Source: Achatina immaculata (Eukaryota > Mollusca > Gastropoda > Stylommatophora > Achatinidae). From it: a stretch of 64,000 nt of DNA. The notes under the pieces were generated by a model. It was given only the letters and a program-made list of their open reading frames with translations. It made no database searches and was not told the origin of the DNA. The DNA lies in NCBI GenBank assembly GCA_009760885.1, contig CM019718.1, positions 32,604,030 through 32,668,029 on the forward strand. The letters are read 5' to 3'. Positions 34,443 through 44,970 of the stretch are shown one piece after another. The first letter of the stretch is position 1; the number at the start of each line of letters is the position of its first letter. The translations under genes and the position numbers were made by a program.

Positions 34443-35200
34443 TGAAACAATAAGTAAGAATATACAAATATAAGAAATTAAACAATAAATAAGAATATAT
34501 GATTAACAGAAATGAAACAATAAATAAAAATATATGATTAACAGAAATGAAACAATAAATAAAAATATATGAGTATAAGAAATGAAACAATAAATAAGAA
34601 TATATAAGTATAAGAAATGAAACAATAAATAAAAATATATAAGTATAAGAAATGAAACAATAAATAAGAATATATGATTATAAGAAATGAAACAATAAAT
34701 AAAAATATATAAGCATAAGAAATGAAACAATAAATAAGAATATATGAGCATAAGAAATGAAACAATAAATAAAAATATATGAGTATAAGAAATGAAACAA
34801 TAAATAAGAATATATGAGTATAAGAAATGAAACAATAAATAAGAATATATGAGTATAAGAAATGAAACAATAAATAAGAATATATGAGTATAAGAAATGA
34901 AACAATAAATAAGAATATATGAGTATAAGAAATGAAATAATAAATAAGAATATATGAGTATAAGAAATGAAATAATAAATAAGAATATATGAGTATAAGA
35001 AATGAAATAATAAATAAGAATATATGAGTATAAGAAATGAAATAATAAATAAGAATATATGAGTATAAGAAATGAAATAATAAATAAGAATAAATGAGTA
35101 TAAGAAATGAAATAATAAATAAGAATATATGAGTATAAGAAATGAAATAATAAATAAAATAATAAATAAGAATATATGAGTATAAGAAATGAAATAATAA
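34443..35200. repeat. 35 bp AT-rich minisatellite, about 22 copies (AP5M1 intron)
   Basis: Units AATGAAACAATAAATAAGAA with period 35 bp (34781 to 34816). GAAACAATAA variants lie on the left and GAAATAATAA variants on the right. The array ends only a few bases from the splice donor of exon 9. Tyr/Phe/Ile-rich minus frames of up to 263 codons are array translations that run into exon 9. Confidence 0.97.
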
Positions 35201-35208
35201 ACACTTAC

Positions 35209-35305
35209 TGAGAATCGGCTTAAACTTTGTGGATGGGGACACTTGGATAGATTTGGGATCTATACAGTATCCAGAATGTGTGAAGTCTTGGATTTTGAAA
35301 TACAG
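35209..35305 (-). CDS. AP5M1: AP5M1 exon 9
   Basis: Acceptor CACATTTACAG, donor CTCA|GTAAGTGT. Enters in phase 0 and leaves in phase 1. Reads LYFKIQDFTHSGYCIDPKSI, then QVSPSTKFKPIL, matching the family's LHFRI.DY..TG segment of the mu-homology domain. 97 bp. The donor directly abuts the 35 bp array. Confidence 0.9.
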
Positions 35306-35324
35306 CTGTAAATGTGAATGAATA

Positions 35325-35918
35325 TTCAAGTCAGATATGTAGACTGAACATTCAGGTCAGATTGTAGACTGAACATTTAGAGAAGATATGTAGAATGAAT
35401 ATTCAGGGCATATATGTAGACTGAACATTTAGGGCATATATACTGACTAAACATTCAGGGTAGATATGTAGGCTGAACATTCAGAGTAGATATGCAGGCT
35501 GAACATTCAGAGTAGATATGTAGGCTGAACATTCAGAGTAGATATGCAGGCTGAACATTCAGAGTAGATATGCAGGCTGAACATTCAGAGTAGATATGCA
35601 GGCTGAACATTTAGAGTAGATATGCAGGCTGAACATTCAGAGTAGATATGCAGGCTGAACATTCAGAGTAGATAAGTAGGTTGAACATTCAGAGCAGATA
35701 TGCAGGCTGAACATTCAGAGTAGATATGCAGGCTGAACATTCAGGGTAGATATGCAGGCTGAACATTTAGAGTAGATATCCAGACTGAACATTCAAGGTA
35801 GATAAGCAGGCTGAACATTCAGGGTAGATAAGCAGGCTGAACATTCAGGGTAGATAAGCAGGCTGAACATTCAGGGTAGATAAGCAGGCTGAACATTCAG
35901 GGTAGATAAGCAGGCTGA
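35325..35918. repeat. 26 bp satellite, left part (AP5M1 intron)
   Basis: Units ACATTCAGAGTAGATATGCA with period 26 bp. It is interrupted at 35918 by LINE-A copy 2 and resumes at 39099. The block 35640-35918 carries a distinctive series of variant units that is repeated in the same order at about 39217-39490. Confidence 0.97.
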
Positions 35919-38900
35919 CGTGCAAGATGGCGGTCGTTTTTAAAACGCTCTCGCCGGCATACAGAAATCAGCGGAATTCCGCTTGATCTGTTACATATCA
36001 TGTACTGGGAGTTGGGCATAAGGCTAACAACCTTATCCTGGGACCTATCTAGAGGCAACTCCAGATGGGAAAAAAAGATATCATTATGGAAACTCGCAGA
36101 GAAACCAACCGAGCATCAGGGATGCCAACTCCGAAGAGCTCATTCGTCGGCCCCAAACATGTGACAAAGGTTGGATTCTGGAATGTGAGAACGATGGCAG
36201 CACCAACAAAAACTACTCAGGTCATCAGAGAAATGGAGAGATACCATCTAGACATACTGGGCATCAGCGAAATGTGATGGCCAGAAGCAGGTAAAAGATC
36301 GGCGGAAAACGGTAAGTTAATTATACATTCAGGCAGAAATGACGGTAAATTCCGAGAAGGAGTGGGCATTATTATGTCAAATGTAGCTGCAAAGAGCCTT
36401 GTAGAATGGGAACCGGTGAACAGTCGTATAATAAGAGCACGATACAACCTACGACACGGAAGAATGACAATAATACAGTGTTATGCACCCACGAATGATG
36501 CAGATGATGATGTGAAAGACGACTTCTATCACCAACTACAACAAATCATCGACAAAGTCCCTAAACACGACATCTTAATTGCTATGGGGGACTTCAACGC
36601 TAAGGTAGGGAAGGATAATACCGACGTTGAAAAAGTGATGGGGAAAGAAGGAATTGACATGGTTAATCAGAATGGAGAAAGATTAATTGAAGTATGTCTA
36701 ACAGAGGGCATGGTCATTGGAGGCACAATATTCCCACACAAAGAGATACATAAAACAACATGGATATCTCCAGATGATAGAACTAGAAACCAGATAGACC
36801 ATTTTTGTATTAGAAAACAATACAGAACATCTCTCATGGATGTAAGGGCTTATAGGGGTGCAGATGTCAACAGTGATCACAACCTGTGCATAGGGAAAAT
36901 AAAACTAAAATTGAAAAGTCAACACAAGAAATCAGTACACAGAAAGATAAACAGCCACAGCCTACAAGAAGAAAATACTAACATTAATTTCAATCAGGAA
37001 CTTGCCAATCATTCAAAAACACCCAGTGAAGTTGAGGAGATAGGTATAGATGAGTTATGGAATTCTTACAGCACAGCCATAATCACAGCAGCAAAAGTAA
37101 GCGCTGGATTGGAAAAACCAAATAGAAAAGCATGGATATCAGATAAAACATGGAAGTATATACATGAAAGACGAGCAGTCAAATTAGACATGCTGAATGC
37201 AAAAACAGATCCCGGAAAAGATCTGGCAAAAGCAACATACAAAGAAATAGACAAGAAAGTAAAAAGTTCAGCTAGAAGGGATAAAAGAGAATACATAGAC
37301 AATATGGCAAAAGAGGCAGAAAAAGCAGCAAAAACAGGAGACAGCAAAACTTTATATAACATACAAAAGAGGCTAACAGGTACTATTACATCTAAAGAAA
37401 GACCAATTCTTAGCAAAACTGGAACACTATTAACATCAAATAAAGACCAGAGGCAAAGATGGGCTGAACACTTCCAAGAAATACTCAATCGACCACACCC
37501 AAAAGAATTGTTAAACCTTGAAACTAACTTACCAGCCCCACAACTAAATGTCAACCTAGATGAAATTAAATTGCATGAAACTGAAACAGCAGTGAATTTA
37601 ATGGCTAACAACAAAGCTGCAGGTGAAGATGAAATAACAGCCGAGATGCTAAAAGCTATCAATAGTGACAACATGAGACAACTACAGAGAATGTTTAACA
37701 AGATTTGGAAAGAAGAAAAGGTCCCTTCTAATTGGAAGAAAGGAATCATTGTTAAAATACCAAAAAAGGGCAACCTTAGTGACTGTAACAACTGGAGAGG
37801 AGTAACCTTAATATCAGTTGTGTCAAAAGTATTTTGCAAGGTCATTTTGAATAGACTCAAAGATATAGTGGATACTGCAATGAGAGAAGAACAAGCAGGA
37901 TTTCGAAAAGGGAGAAGCTGTCTCAACCAGATCTTTACTCTCAGAATAATACTTGAAGAACATATTGAAAAGCAGAAACCATTAATACTGAACTTCATAG
38001 ATTTTAAAAAGGCATTTGATAGCATACACAGAGATTCATTATGGAGAATTTTATGTCTATATGGAATACCATCTAAAATTGTCAACATCATTAAGGACTT
38101 ATACAATGGATATGGTTGTGCAGTCAAGACAGAAGAAGGGATGAGTGAATGGTTCCAGATTGAAACAGGCGTGAAACAAGGATGTATACTGTCTCCTTTA
38201 CTTTTTGGGATTACAACAGACTTCATAATGAAAAAATGCTGCACAGGTAACACAGGTATTGACTGGGTACATGGGACCCAACTAGAAGATCTTGATTTTG
38301 CTGATGACATAACTCTTATCAGTAATAATGTGAATTCCATGCAAGAAAAAACACATAGCCTGTCTTCACTGGCTAGCAAAATAGGACTTGAAATTAACAA
38401 GGACAAAACAAAAATAATGAAAATTCCCATCAATCAAAATGGAAAAATACACACAGAAGGGACAGATATTGAAGAAGTCAATCAATTTGCATACCTTGGC
38501 AGCTACATAGACCAGGATGGTGACACTAGAAAGGAAGTTAGGATCAGAATTGCAAAAGCAGCATCAATCTTCAAGAATCTTGAGAACATATGGAATTCAA
38601 AAGTTATAAGCACAAAAACCAAGTTAAGACTATTCAATTCAAATGTAATATCCACCCTCATTTATGCATGTGAAAGCTGGAAAACAACTAAAGAAATAGA
38701 AAAGAAATTAGACTCTTTTGAAAACAAATGCCTAAGGAAAATACTCGGCATCAAGTGGAATGAATTCAAGAACAATGCAGAGATAAGACAGATGACTGAA
38801 CAACAACCAGTCTCATGGGTGATCAGGAAAAGGAGATGGACATATGTTGGTCACTTGATGAGAAGAAATGATCAGAGAATCCCAAAACAAGCTATCAAGT

Positions 38901-39098
38901 GGAACACAACAGGCCGAAGAAAAAGGGGCAGACCACATGAAACTCTGAAGAGGACATTATTAAGAGAGGCCAAGTTAACAGGCATAAAATCCTTTGATGA
39001 GGTTGAAAGACTTGCTGAAGACAGGAAAAATTGGCGAACTACTTTACGAGCCCTATGTGACGTTTAACAGCACGGGAAGGATATAAGATATAAGAAGT
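35919..39098 (+). mobile_element. LINE-A copy 2, full-length RTE-like retrotransposon
   Basis: 3180 bp insertion in the 26 bp satellite. The 5' end starts CGTGCAAGATGGCGGTCG. The 3' end is GGATATAAGATATAAGAAGT, a short tandem tail typical of RTE-type elements. Flanked by AGGCTGA at 35912-35918 and 39099-39105. Ignoring the element and one AGGCTGA restores the satellite in register. The length and the single endonuclease plus reverse transcriptase ORF fit the RTE clade. Oriented opposite to AP5M1. Confidence 0.9.
36065..39067 (+). pseudogene. LINE-A endonuclease/reverse transcriptase ORF with one internal stop
   Basis: One frame of 1000 codons from ATG 36065 (an in-frame TAG at 36050 lies upstream) to the stop ending at 39067. 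It is interrupted only by TGA at 36275-36277, where copy 1 has CGA. Apurinic-endonuclease-like domain: WNVR (39-42), the SE.RW motif hit by the stop (68-72), GDFN (175-178), SDH (270-272). Reverse transcriptase: FIDFKKAF (643-650), GVKQGC (about 701), FADD (744-747). C-terminal region: LIYACESW, RKRGRP and WRTTLRALCD. It resembles CFDP2-like and RTE proteins. All catalytic residues other than the stop site look intact, so this copy is young but cannot make the full protein without readthrough. Confidence 0.9.
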
Positions 39099-39940
39099 AG
39101 GCTGAACATTCAGAGTAGATATGTAGGCTGAACATTCAGAGTAGATATGTAGGCTGAACATTCAGAGTAGATATGCAGGCTGAACATTCAGAGTAGATAT
39201 GCAGGCTCAACATTCAGAGTAGATATGCAGGCTGAACATTCAGAGTAGATAAGTAGGTTGAACATTCAGAGCAGATATGCAGGCTGAACATTCAGAGTAG
39301 ATATGCAGGCTGAACATTCAGGGTAGATATGCAGGCTGAACATTTAGAGTAGATATCCAGACTGAACATTCAGGGTAGATAAGCAGGCTGAACATTCAGG
39401 GTAGATAAGCAGGCTGAACATTCAGGGTAGATAAGCAGGCTGAACATTCAGGGTAGATAAGCAGGCTGAACATTCAGGGTAGATAAGCAGGCTGAACATT
39501 CAGAGTAGATATGTAAGCTGAACATTCATAGTAGATATGCAGGCTGAACATTCAGGGTAGATAAGCAGGCTGAACATTCAGAGTAGATAAGCAGGCTGAA
39601 CATTCAGAGTAGATATGTAAGCTGAACATTCATAGTAGATATGTAGGCTGAACATTCAGAGTAGATAAGTAGGCTGAACATTCAGAGTAGATATGTAAGC
39701 TGAACATTCAGAGTAGATAAGCAGGCTGAACATTCAGAGTAGATATGTAAGCTGAACATTCAGAGTAGATATGTAGGCTGAACATTCAGAGTAGATATGT
39801 AGGCTGAACATTCAGAGTAGATAAATAGGCTGAACATTCAGAGTAGATATGTAGGCTGAACATTCAGGGTAGATATGTAGGCTGAACATTCAGAGTAGAT
39901 ATGTAGGCTGAACATTCAGGGTAGATATGCAGACTGTCCA
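39099..39940. repeat. 26 bp satellite, right part (AP5M1 intron)
   Basis: Continuation of the array at 35325-35918, about 32 units, with variants GATATGTAGG, GATAAGCAGG and GATATGTAAG. The variant series at about 39217-39490 duplicates the one left of the LINE. Confidence 0.97.
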
Positions 39941-40014
39941 ATAACCACTCATCTGCGCTTCACAAGCTACATAATCATAGATATTTTAGTCTGGGGTCCA
40001 GTTACCATCTACCC

Positions 40015-40225
40015 AACCAACCAAACAATCAACCATTCACCCACCCAAGCAAATAACCAACCATCCACTCACTCATCCAAACAACCAGTCACACACCCAA
40101 CCAAACAATCAACCATCCACCCACCCAAGCAAATAACCAACCATCCACTCACCCACCCAATCAAGCAACACAGACAATCAATCAACCATCCACCCACCCA
40201 CCCAATCAAGCAACACAGACAATCA
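40015..40225. repeat. CCAACCATCCACTCACCCAC-type repeat
   Basis: Imperfect units rich in ACCCA/AACCAACC, including a roughly 70 bp duplication (40090-40155 resembles 40155-40230). It ends just before the donor of AP5M1 exon 8. Confidence 0.85.
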
Positions 40226-40243
40226 ATCAAACAAGTACAGAAC

Positions 40244-40374
40244 CTGAGCATATGAATTGTTTCCCCTGCAGAAGGCATCTTCTACGGATGGTGCAGGCAA
40301 TCCTTGCTCAGAGCTGCTAAATGTGATAGTGGCTGCCAGCGAGGCTTGCTGGTCCTTGCTAGTGAACTTCTGTC
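40244..40374 (-). CDS. AP5M1: AP5M1 exon 8
   Basis: Acceptor CTTTGTATTTAG, donor GCTCAG|GTTCTG. Enters with two bases completing Gly (phase 1), leaves in phase 0. Reads QKFTSKDQQASLAATITFSS and onward to NNSYAQ. Together with the previous exon it forms the VVWVIGQKF motif of AP-5 mu. 131 bp, no stops. Confidence 0.9.
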
Positions 40375-40599
40375 CTAAATACAAAGGGACACAACAAAGA
40401 TGTGACTGTTTTCCTACTCTCAGTGTGTTGGGGGGGAGGGGGTGTTGTGTATGTAGTTACAGTCCACTGTGTACTCAATGTCAAGGCTAACTCCTACAAC
40501 CCCTACTCTCCAGCTGGTTCAGCTGCAGAAATGGGTACATGATACTCTATGTTGGGGAAAAACAGACTCTGAAAATGAGGAATTTCTGGATTATGCTGC

Positions 40600-42320
40600 A
40601 CAAACTGCTGTCAGCACATGAAGTAAAAATCCCTATGGAATCAAAGCGGCACTGTATGCAGATGATCTGGTCATGTGGTGTACAGATGAATATGCGACAG
40701 TTGCTACACAGAGACTCCAAAGAGCATCAGACATCTTGACATCATGGACAAACAAATGGTGTGTAAGTATCAACACAGAGAAATCAAGTACCAATCTGTT
40801 CACCCTCTCATCTAAACAGAAAGCAGGTAAGATCTTTGTAAATGAAATACCCTTAAGGATGGACAACCAACCCACTTACTTAGGAGTGACTCTTGACTCA
40901 AAACTGACGTGGAAGCAACACATCAACAGTGCAGAAGCAAAAGCCAGAAGAAAACTAGTCATATTAAGAAAATTGAGTGAAACCACATGGGGAGCTAGTG
41001 AAAGAATCCTCAAGAATGTATATCAGCAAAGTATTCTACCACATTTAAGATATGGCTCAACATCTTGGAGCACAGCATCAAACACTATGCTGTATAATCT
41101 AGACAAGGTTCAAAATCAGTCACTACGGATTATCACAGGTGCCATGAGGTCCACACCAATAGTAGAAATGCAGAAAATAGTTGGTGTTCAACCGCTAAAG
41201 GAACGTAGAGACACAAAGATCATGACCATGGGAGAAAAATTCCTTAGCTCTGTAAGGCATCCCCTGAAGAAGAAATTCAATAACTTGGCATTAGGACGGC
41301 TTAAAAGAAGCAGCTTCATTCATCAGGCAAAGCATATGCGTAAGCTGATACCTGACCTTCCAACTGTAGTCGCTCCATTATCATCTGTACCAGAGCATAC
41401 ACCATGGAAAGATGCAGATTATACACAAATAACTATTCAGACTGAAGTGAAAGGTGTGCAGAATGGTGAGATGCAGAGCAGTCTTGTAAGATCAACAGCC
41501 ATACTTAGTGTTCTAGATGACAAATATCCACATGACACCTGGATCTGCACATAATGCCATAAAGAATGGAGGGGCAGGAGCACATATTGAATATCCAAAC
41601 AACACCATTGACAAGATTTCCATACCCACTGGTAAATACTGCAACAACTTTGATGCAGAAGTTAGGGCAATTATTGCTGCAGTTGAAAAACTATCAGACT
41701 CCAGAATTGATACATGTCCTGTAGTAATTCTCACAGATGCAAGATCAGTACTGGAAGCTCTTCAGTGCAACAAACTACCAGACCTTAGGGATGCCTTGTC
41801 AAAAATTGGCTTACAACATGGAGTCACTTTGCAATGGATTCCCTCCCACTGTGGGATACCAGGCAATGAGAAAACTGACCATCTGGCCAAAGAGGGCTCT
41901 GAAATGGAGCAACCAGACATACCAATCACCTATAATCAGAAGAAAAGCATGATAAAAACCTACAGGAAGCCACAAACACCACCACATGATGACTATCACA
42001 TGCTAAACAGAAAGGAACAAGTCACCATCTTCCGTCTCCGAACAGGACACAGCCGACTCCGAAGTCATATGTATACAAAGTTTAAGGTTGGTACTACTAA
42101 TCTATGTACATGTGCCCAGGTGCCCCAAACTGTGGAACATATCCTCCAGAACTGCATCAACTACGAGACACTGAGAAATAATTACTGGCCCAGTGAAACC
42201 ACTAAAGAAGATAAGCTCTACGGTTCCATACATGAGTTACAAAAAACAGTGAAATTTATCCAAGAGACAGGACTGCAGATATAGACAGACAATGCGAACG
42301 AAGAAGAAGAAGAAGATGAA
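40600..42320 (+). mobile_element. I-clade LINE, 5'-truncated, with (GAA)n tail
   Basis: Truncated just upstream of reverse transcriptase motif C, then collinear through RNase H and a C-terminal cysteine motif to a stop at 42284 and a (GAA)n tail at 42298-42320. It lies in the AP5M1 intron between exons 7 and 8, antisense to the gene. RNase H in a non-LTR element points to the I group. The subgroup was not determined. Confidence 0.85.
40628..42284 (+). pseudogene. I-clade LINE polyprotein remnant (RT thumb, RNase H, C-terminal Cys motif)
   Basis: First frame (40628-41554): YADDLVMW (motif C), LGVTLDSKLTW and GASERILKNVYQQSILPHLR. Second frame (41517-42284): RNase H with FDAEVRAI, ILTDARSVLEAL and IPSHCGIPGNEKTDHLAKEG (acidic residues of the active site), then CTCAQVPQTVEHILQNC and KLYGSIHELQKTVKFIQE. 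The frame changes near 41540-41555, exactly where the first RNase H Asp (normally in a TDGS motif) should be. That residue is missing, so the copy is dead. Confidence 0.87.
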
Positions 42321-42469
42321 GTAAAAATACACCATGATGTAAAAGTTAGCTACATGAACACAGACAGCTCAGTGTGACAACTTGCAGCTCTCACATTCTA
42401 CTCTTTCTTTCTACACACATTTCTATACTTTTTGGGGGGGGGGGTGTGGGGAGGTGTCAAGATGCTGTC

Positions 42470-42772
42470 CATTTTGGAAACTGACAGCTGACTTGCTGGT
42501 GTCAGCTTGGTAAACCATAGCTGACCAAGACCCTGTCCCATCTCTCCACTGGCTATCCCCAGTAACAGGCTTGGGCCAGAAATTGCTGTAGTCCCCAGGG
42601 TGGTGGAGCCTGCTGAGGTAATGCACACCCCTCTGGTTTTCAGCTGTACTCAGGGACTGAAAAAAAAAAACAGCTGCCATAACCTGCTCCCAAACTGACA
42701 TGATGTTGTTCCTCAACACCTTCACAGCACCGGCTGCAAAGAACATCAGCTCACAGAGAAGCTGAAGAAGAT
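42470..42772 (+). mobile_element. family D short element (copy 6)
   Basis: Plus-sense: CATAGCTGACCAAGACCCTG, CCCAGTAACAGGC, GGTGGTGGAGCCTGCTGAGG, CGGCTGCAAAGAACATCAGC, ending in GCTGAAGAAGATA. In AP5M1 intron 7-8. A G run precedes it at 42433. Confidence 0.82.
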
Positions 42773-43276
42773 ATCTCTAGCCCCACCAAACAACACAGTC
42801 ACATGCATATTTGTAATCAAACAGCCAGTTTTACAACAAATTGAAGCACTGAAGCAATGGCTACTCTAGCATTTATGGCAGTTTAAAATTCCAAATTCTC
42901 AATTACAAAGACCGCATTTATTTTATTTGTTAATCTTTTTAATGTTATTATAAAAGTTAAGAGTGCCCTTTCAATGTTAATGGTAGTATCAGAAAGTTCC
43001 CAGACTGTTTTTAACCATGACTTTAGCATCTGACAAATACAAGCGGGACACTTAAAGTTGTTGCCCCCGAGGCTGCTGAATGGGTTTGCCACTTGCTGTC
43101 ACACTGTCTACATGGGTTCAACTTATACATGCAGTTCTGTGACCTTGTGTTAGGACTGCTCTGCAATCCTTTCGATGCCTGACAAAATTTAACAGTTTAT
43201 ATACATGGATTCTAAAATAAAAGATTTGGCCTGAGTCAAGCCACATGACGCAGATACAAGATTTGTGCTGACTTAC
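42773..43276. other. intronic sequence, nothing recognised
   Basis: AT-rich. A 69-codon minus frame (42883-43092) with CPACICQ has no family I can name. Confidence 0.4.
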
Positions 43277-43362
43277 CTATAACCCAGACTACTTCTTTCT
43301 TGTTACTAGACACACTCACTGATCCTTGCGTGGGCGTTCCTTCTAGGCTGGATATGTGAGCT
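43277..43362 (-). CDS. AP5M1: AP5M1 exon 7
   Basis: Acceptor GTCTTGTTTCAG, donor GTTATAG|GTAAGTC. Reads HISSLEGTPTQGSVSVSSNK, then KEVVWVI, entering in phase 2 and leaving in phase 1. The VVW.I core is a hallmark of adaptin mu-homology domains. The incoming phase 2 does not fit exon 6 (phase 0), so an exon is missing between them. Confidence 0.9.
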
Positions 43363-43635
43363 CTGAAACAAGACATTCCATGTATAAGACACAGACAACG
43401 TGTCAATAAAATTGTAAGCCATCATGAACATGACACATCAGATAATGCAGTCAAGAAAGAAAACATTAGGCAGTGCAAAATAGGATGATGAAATATGACG
43501 CAGCGATGGAAAAAGGAGGAAAAAACAGAACACACACAGGTAGAAAGTGTTGAGAGAGCTTGGATAAATGAAGTCCCTGCAGCAAGTTGTGTCATGGGTT
43601 TGTAACTAGTATAATATTTATAGTTTGTCTAGGCT

Positions 43636-44120
43636 GGGACTAAAGCTACTTCTTTGATGGTCAGTGAGCATATTAGAGCTGGCCAGGATATGGTCCTACT
43701 TCTTCTTTGGTGATCAGTGAGCATACTAGAGCTGGCCAGGACATGGTCATACTTCTTCTTTGATGGTCAGTGAGCATACTAGAGCTGGCCAGGACATGGT
43801 CCTACTTCTTCTTTGATGGTCAGTGAGCATACTAGAGCTGGCCAGGACATGGTCCTACTTCTTCTTTGATGGTCAGTGAGTATACTAGAGCTGGCCAGGA
43901 CATGGTCATACTTCTTCTTTGGTGGTCAGTGAGTATACTAGAGCTGGCCAGGACATGGTCCTACTTCTTCTTTGATGGTCAATGAGTATACTAGAGCTGG
44001 CCAGGACATGGTTCTACTTCTTCTTTGATGGTCAATGAGTATACTAGAGCTGGCCAGGACATGGTCCTACTTCTTCTTTGATGGTCAGTGAGTATACTAG
44101 AGCTGGCCAGGACATGGTCC
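43636..44120. repeat. 53 bp minisatellite, about 9 copies (AP5M1 intron)
   Basis: Units CTACTTCTTCTTTGATGGTC with period 53 bp, each including CTAGAGCTGGCCAGGACATG. Confidence 0.96.
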
Positions 44121-44749
44121 TATACTGAAGCTTTCGTATCCTCTGACTATACAGGAATGAACAGAGATGAGCTTAAGCAACAATTATATAGATTGGTATG
44201 ATGAAACTGAAACATCTTGTTCTGACTTCTTATATGAAAAGTACTTTGTCTATTTGGATAGTTTACTGTCTTGGGGTCTTTCTTTATCCTATTTCCCCTC
44301 CTTTTCAATTTCGCCAGCTAAAACAGTGAAAATAGACTGTTACATGAACACTCACAAATATGTATGCAGAGTCACAGCCATAAAGCTGCTGAAAGAAGCT
44401 GAAAACACAGGAACAAGCTGTACCTTCAGTTATTGAGACATCCATGTGATATTTTGGCATGAAGCCTTCATCAGACAATGACAATAACAACAAGAAAGGA
44501 GAATGTGGTCAGTTAAGACAATGAGAAATTGTTACTAAATGGAAACTTTGTCTGGATCTCACTTAGTTGTAGTATACTGCAGTAGAAACAACAAGAGAAC
44601 AAATACAGGAAATCTTGTCCCTACCATTTGTTACTGATGTTACCTAAACATGTGAGAAGAGGACTACTGAATGACTGAATGATGATGGCTCTAGATATAT
44701 ATAATGTAAATAAAGACGAATGCCTGCAACAATCCATAGTATGACTGCC
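44121..44749. other. intronic sequence, nothing recognised
   Basis: Open frames of 60-90 codons on both strands have no recognised family. I looked here for the missing AP5M1 exon and did not find it. Confidence 0.4.
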
Positions 44750-44970
44750 TTCTTCAATTTCCTTGGAACTGTGGCAAAAATGCTGAGACACAACATCGTG
44801 TCAGCTTGGAAGCGGGTTATGGCAGCCATTTTTTAAGTCCCCAAGAGCAACTAAATAGCATGGGGCATGTAACACTTGTATAGCACAGACCATCATGGGA
44901 ACTATGGTGGTCCCTGCCATGTTAGCTAGTCCAAGTCTGTTACTGGGGGTACCAACAGAGAGGAGAGACG
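44750..44970 (-). mobile_element. family D short element (copy 7), body
   Basis: Minus-sense copy: CAACATCGTGTCAGCTTGGA, AGCGGGTTATGGCAGCC, ACCATCATGGGAACTATGG, TCTGTTACTGGGGGTACC. Its 5' side continues into the 53 bp array. Confidence 0.82.

Noticed and set aside
34503..35329. Tyr/Phe/Ile-rich minus-strand frame of 263 codons
   Set aside because: A translation of the 35 bp array that happens to run into the genuine AP5M1 exon 9. Only the exon part is real coding.
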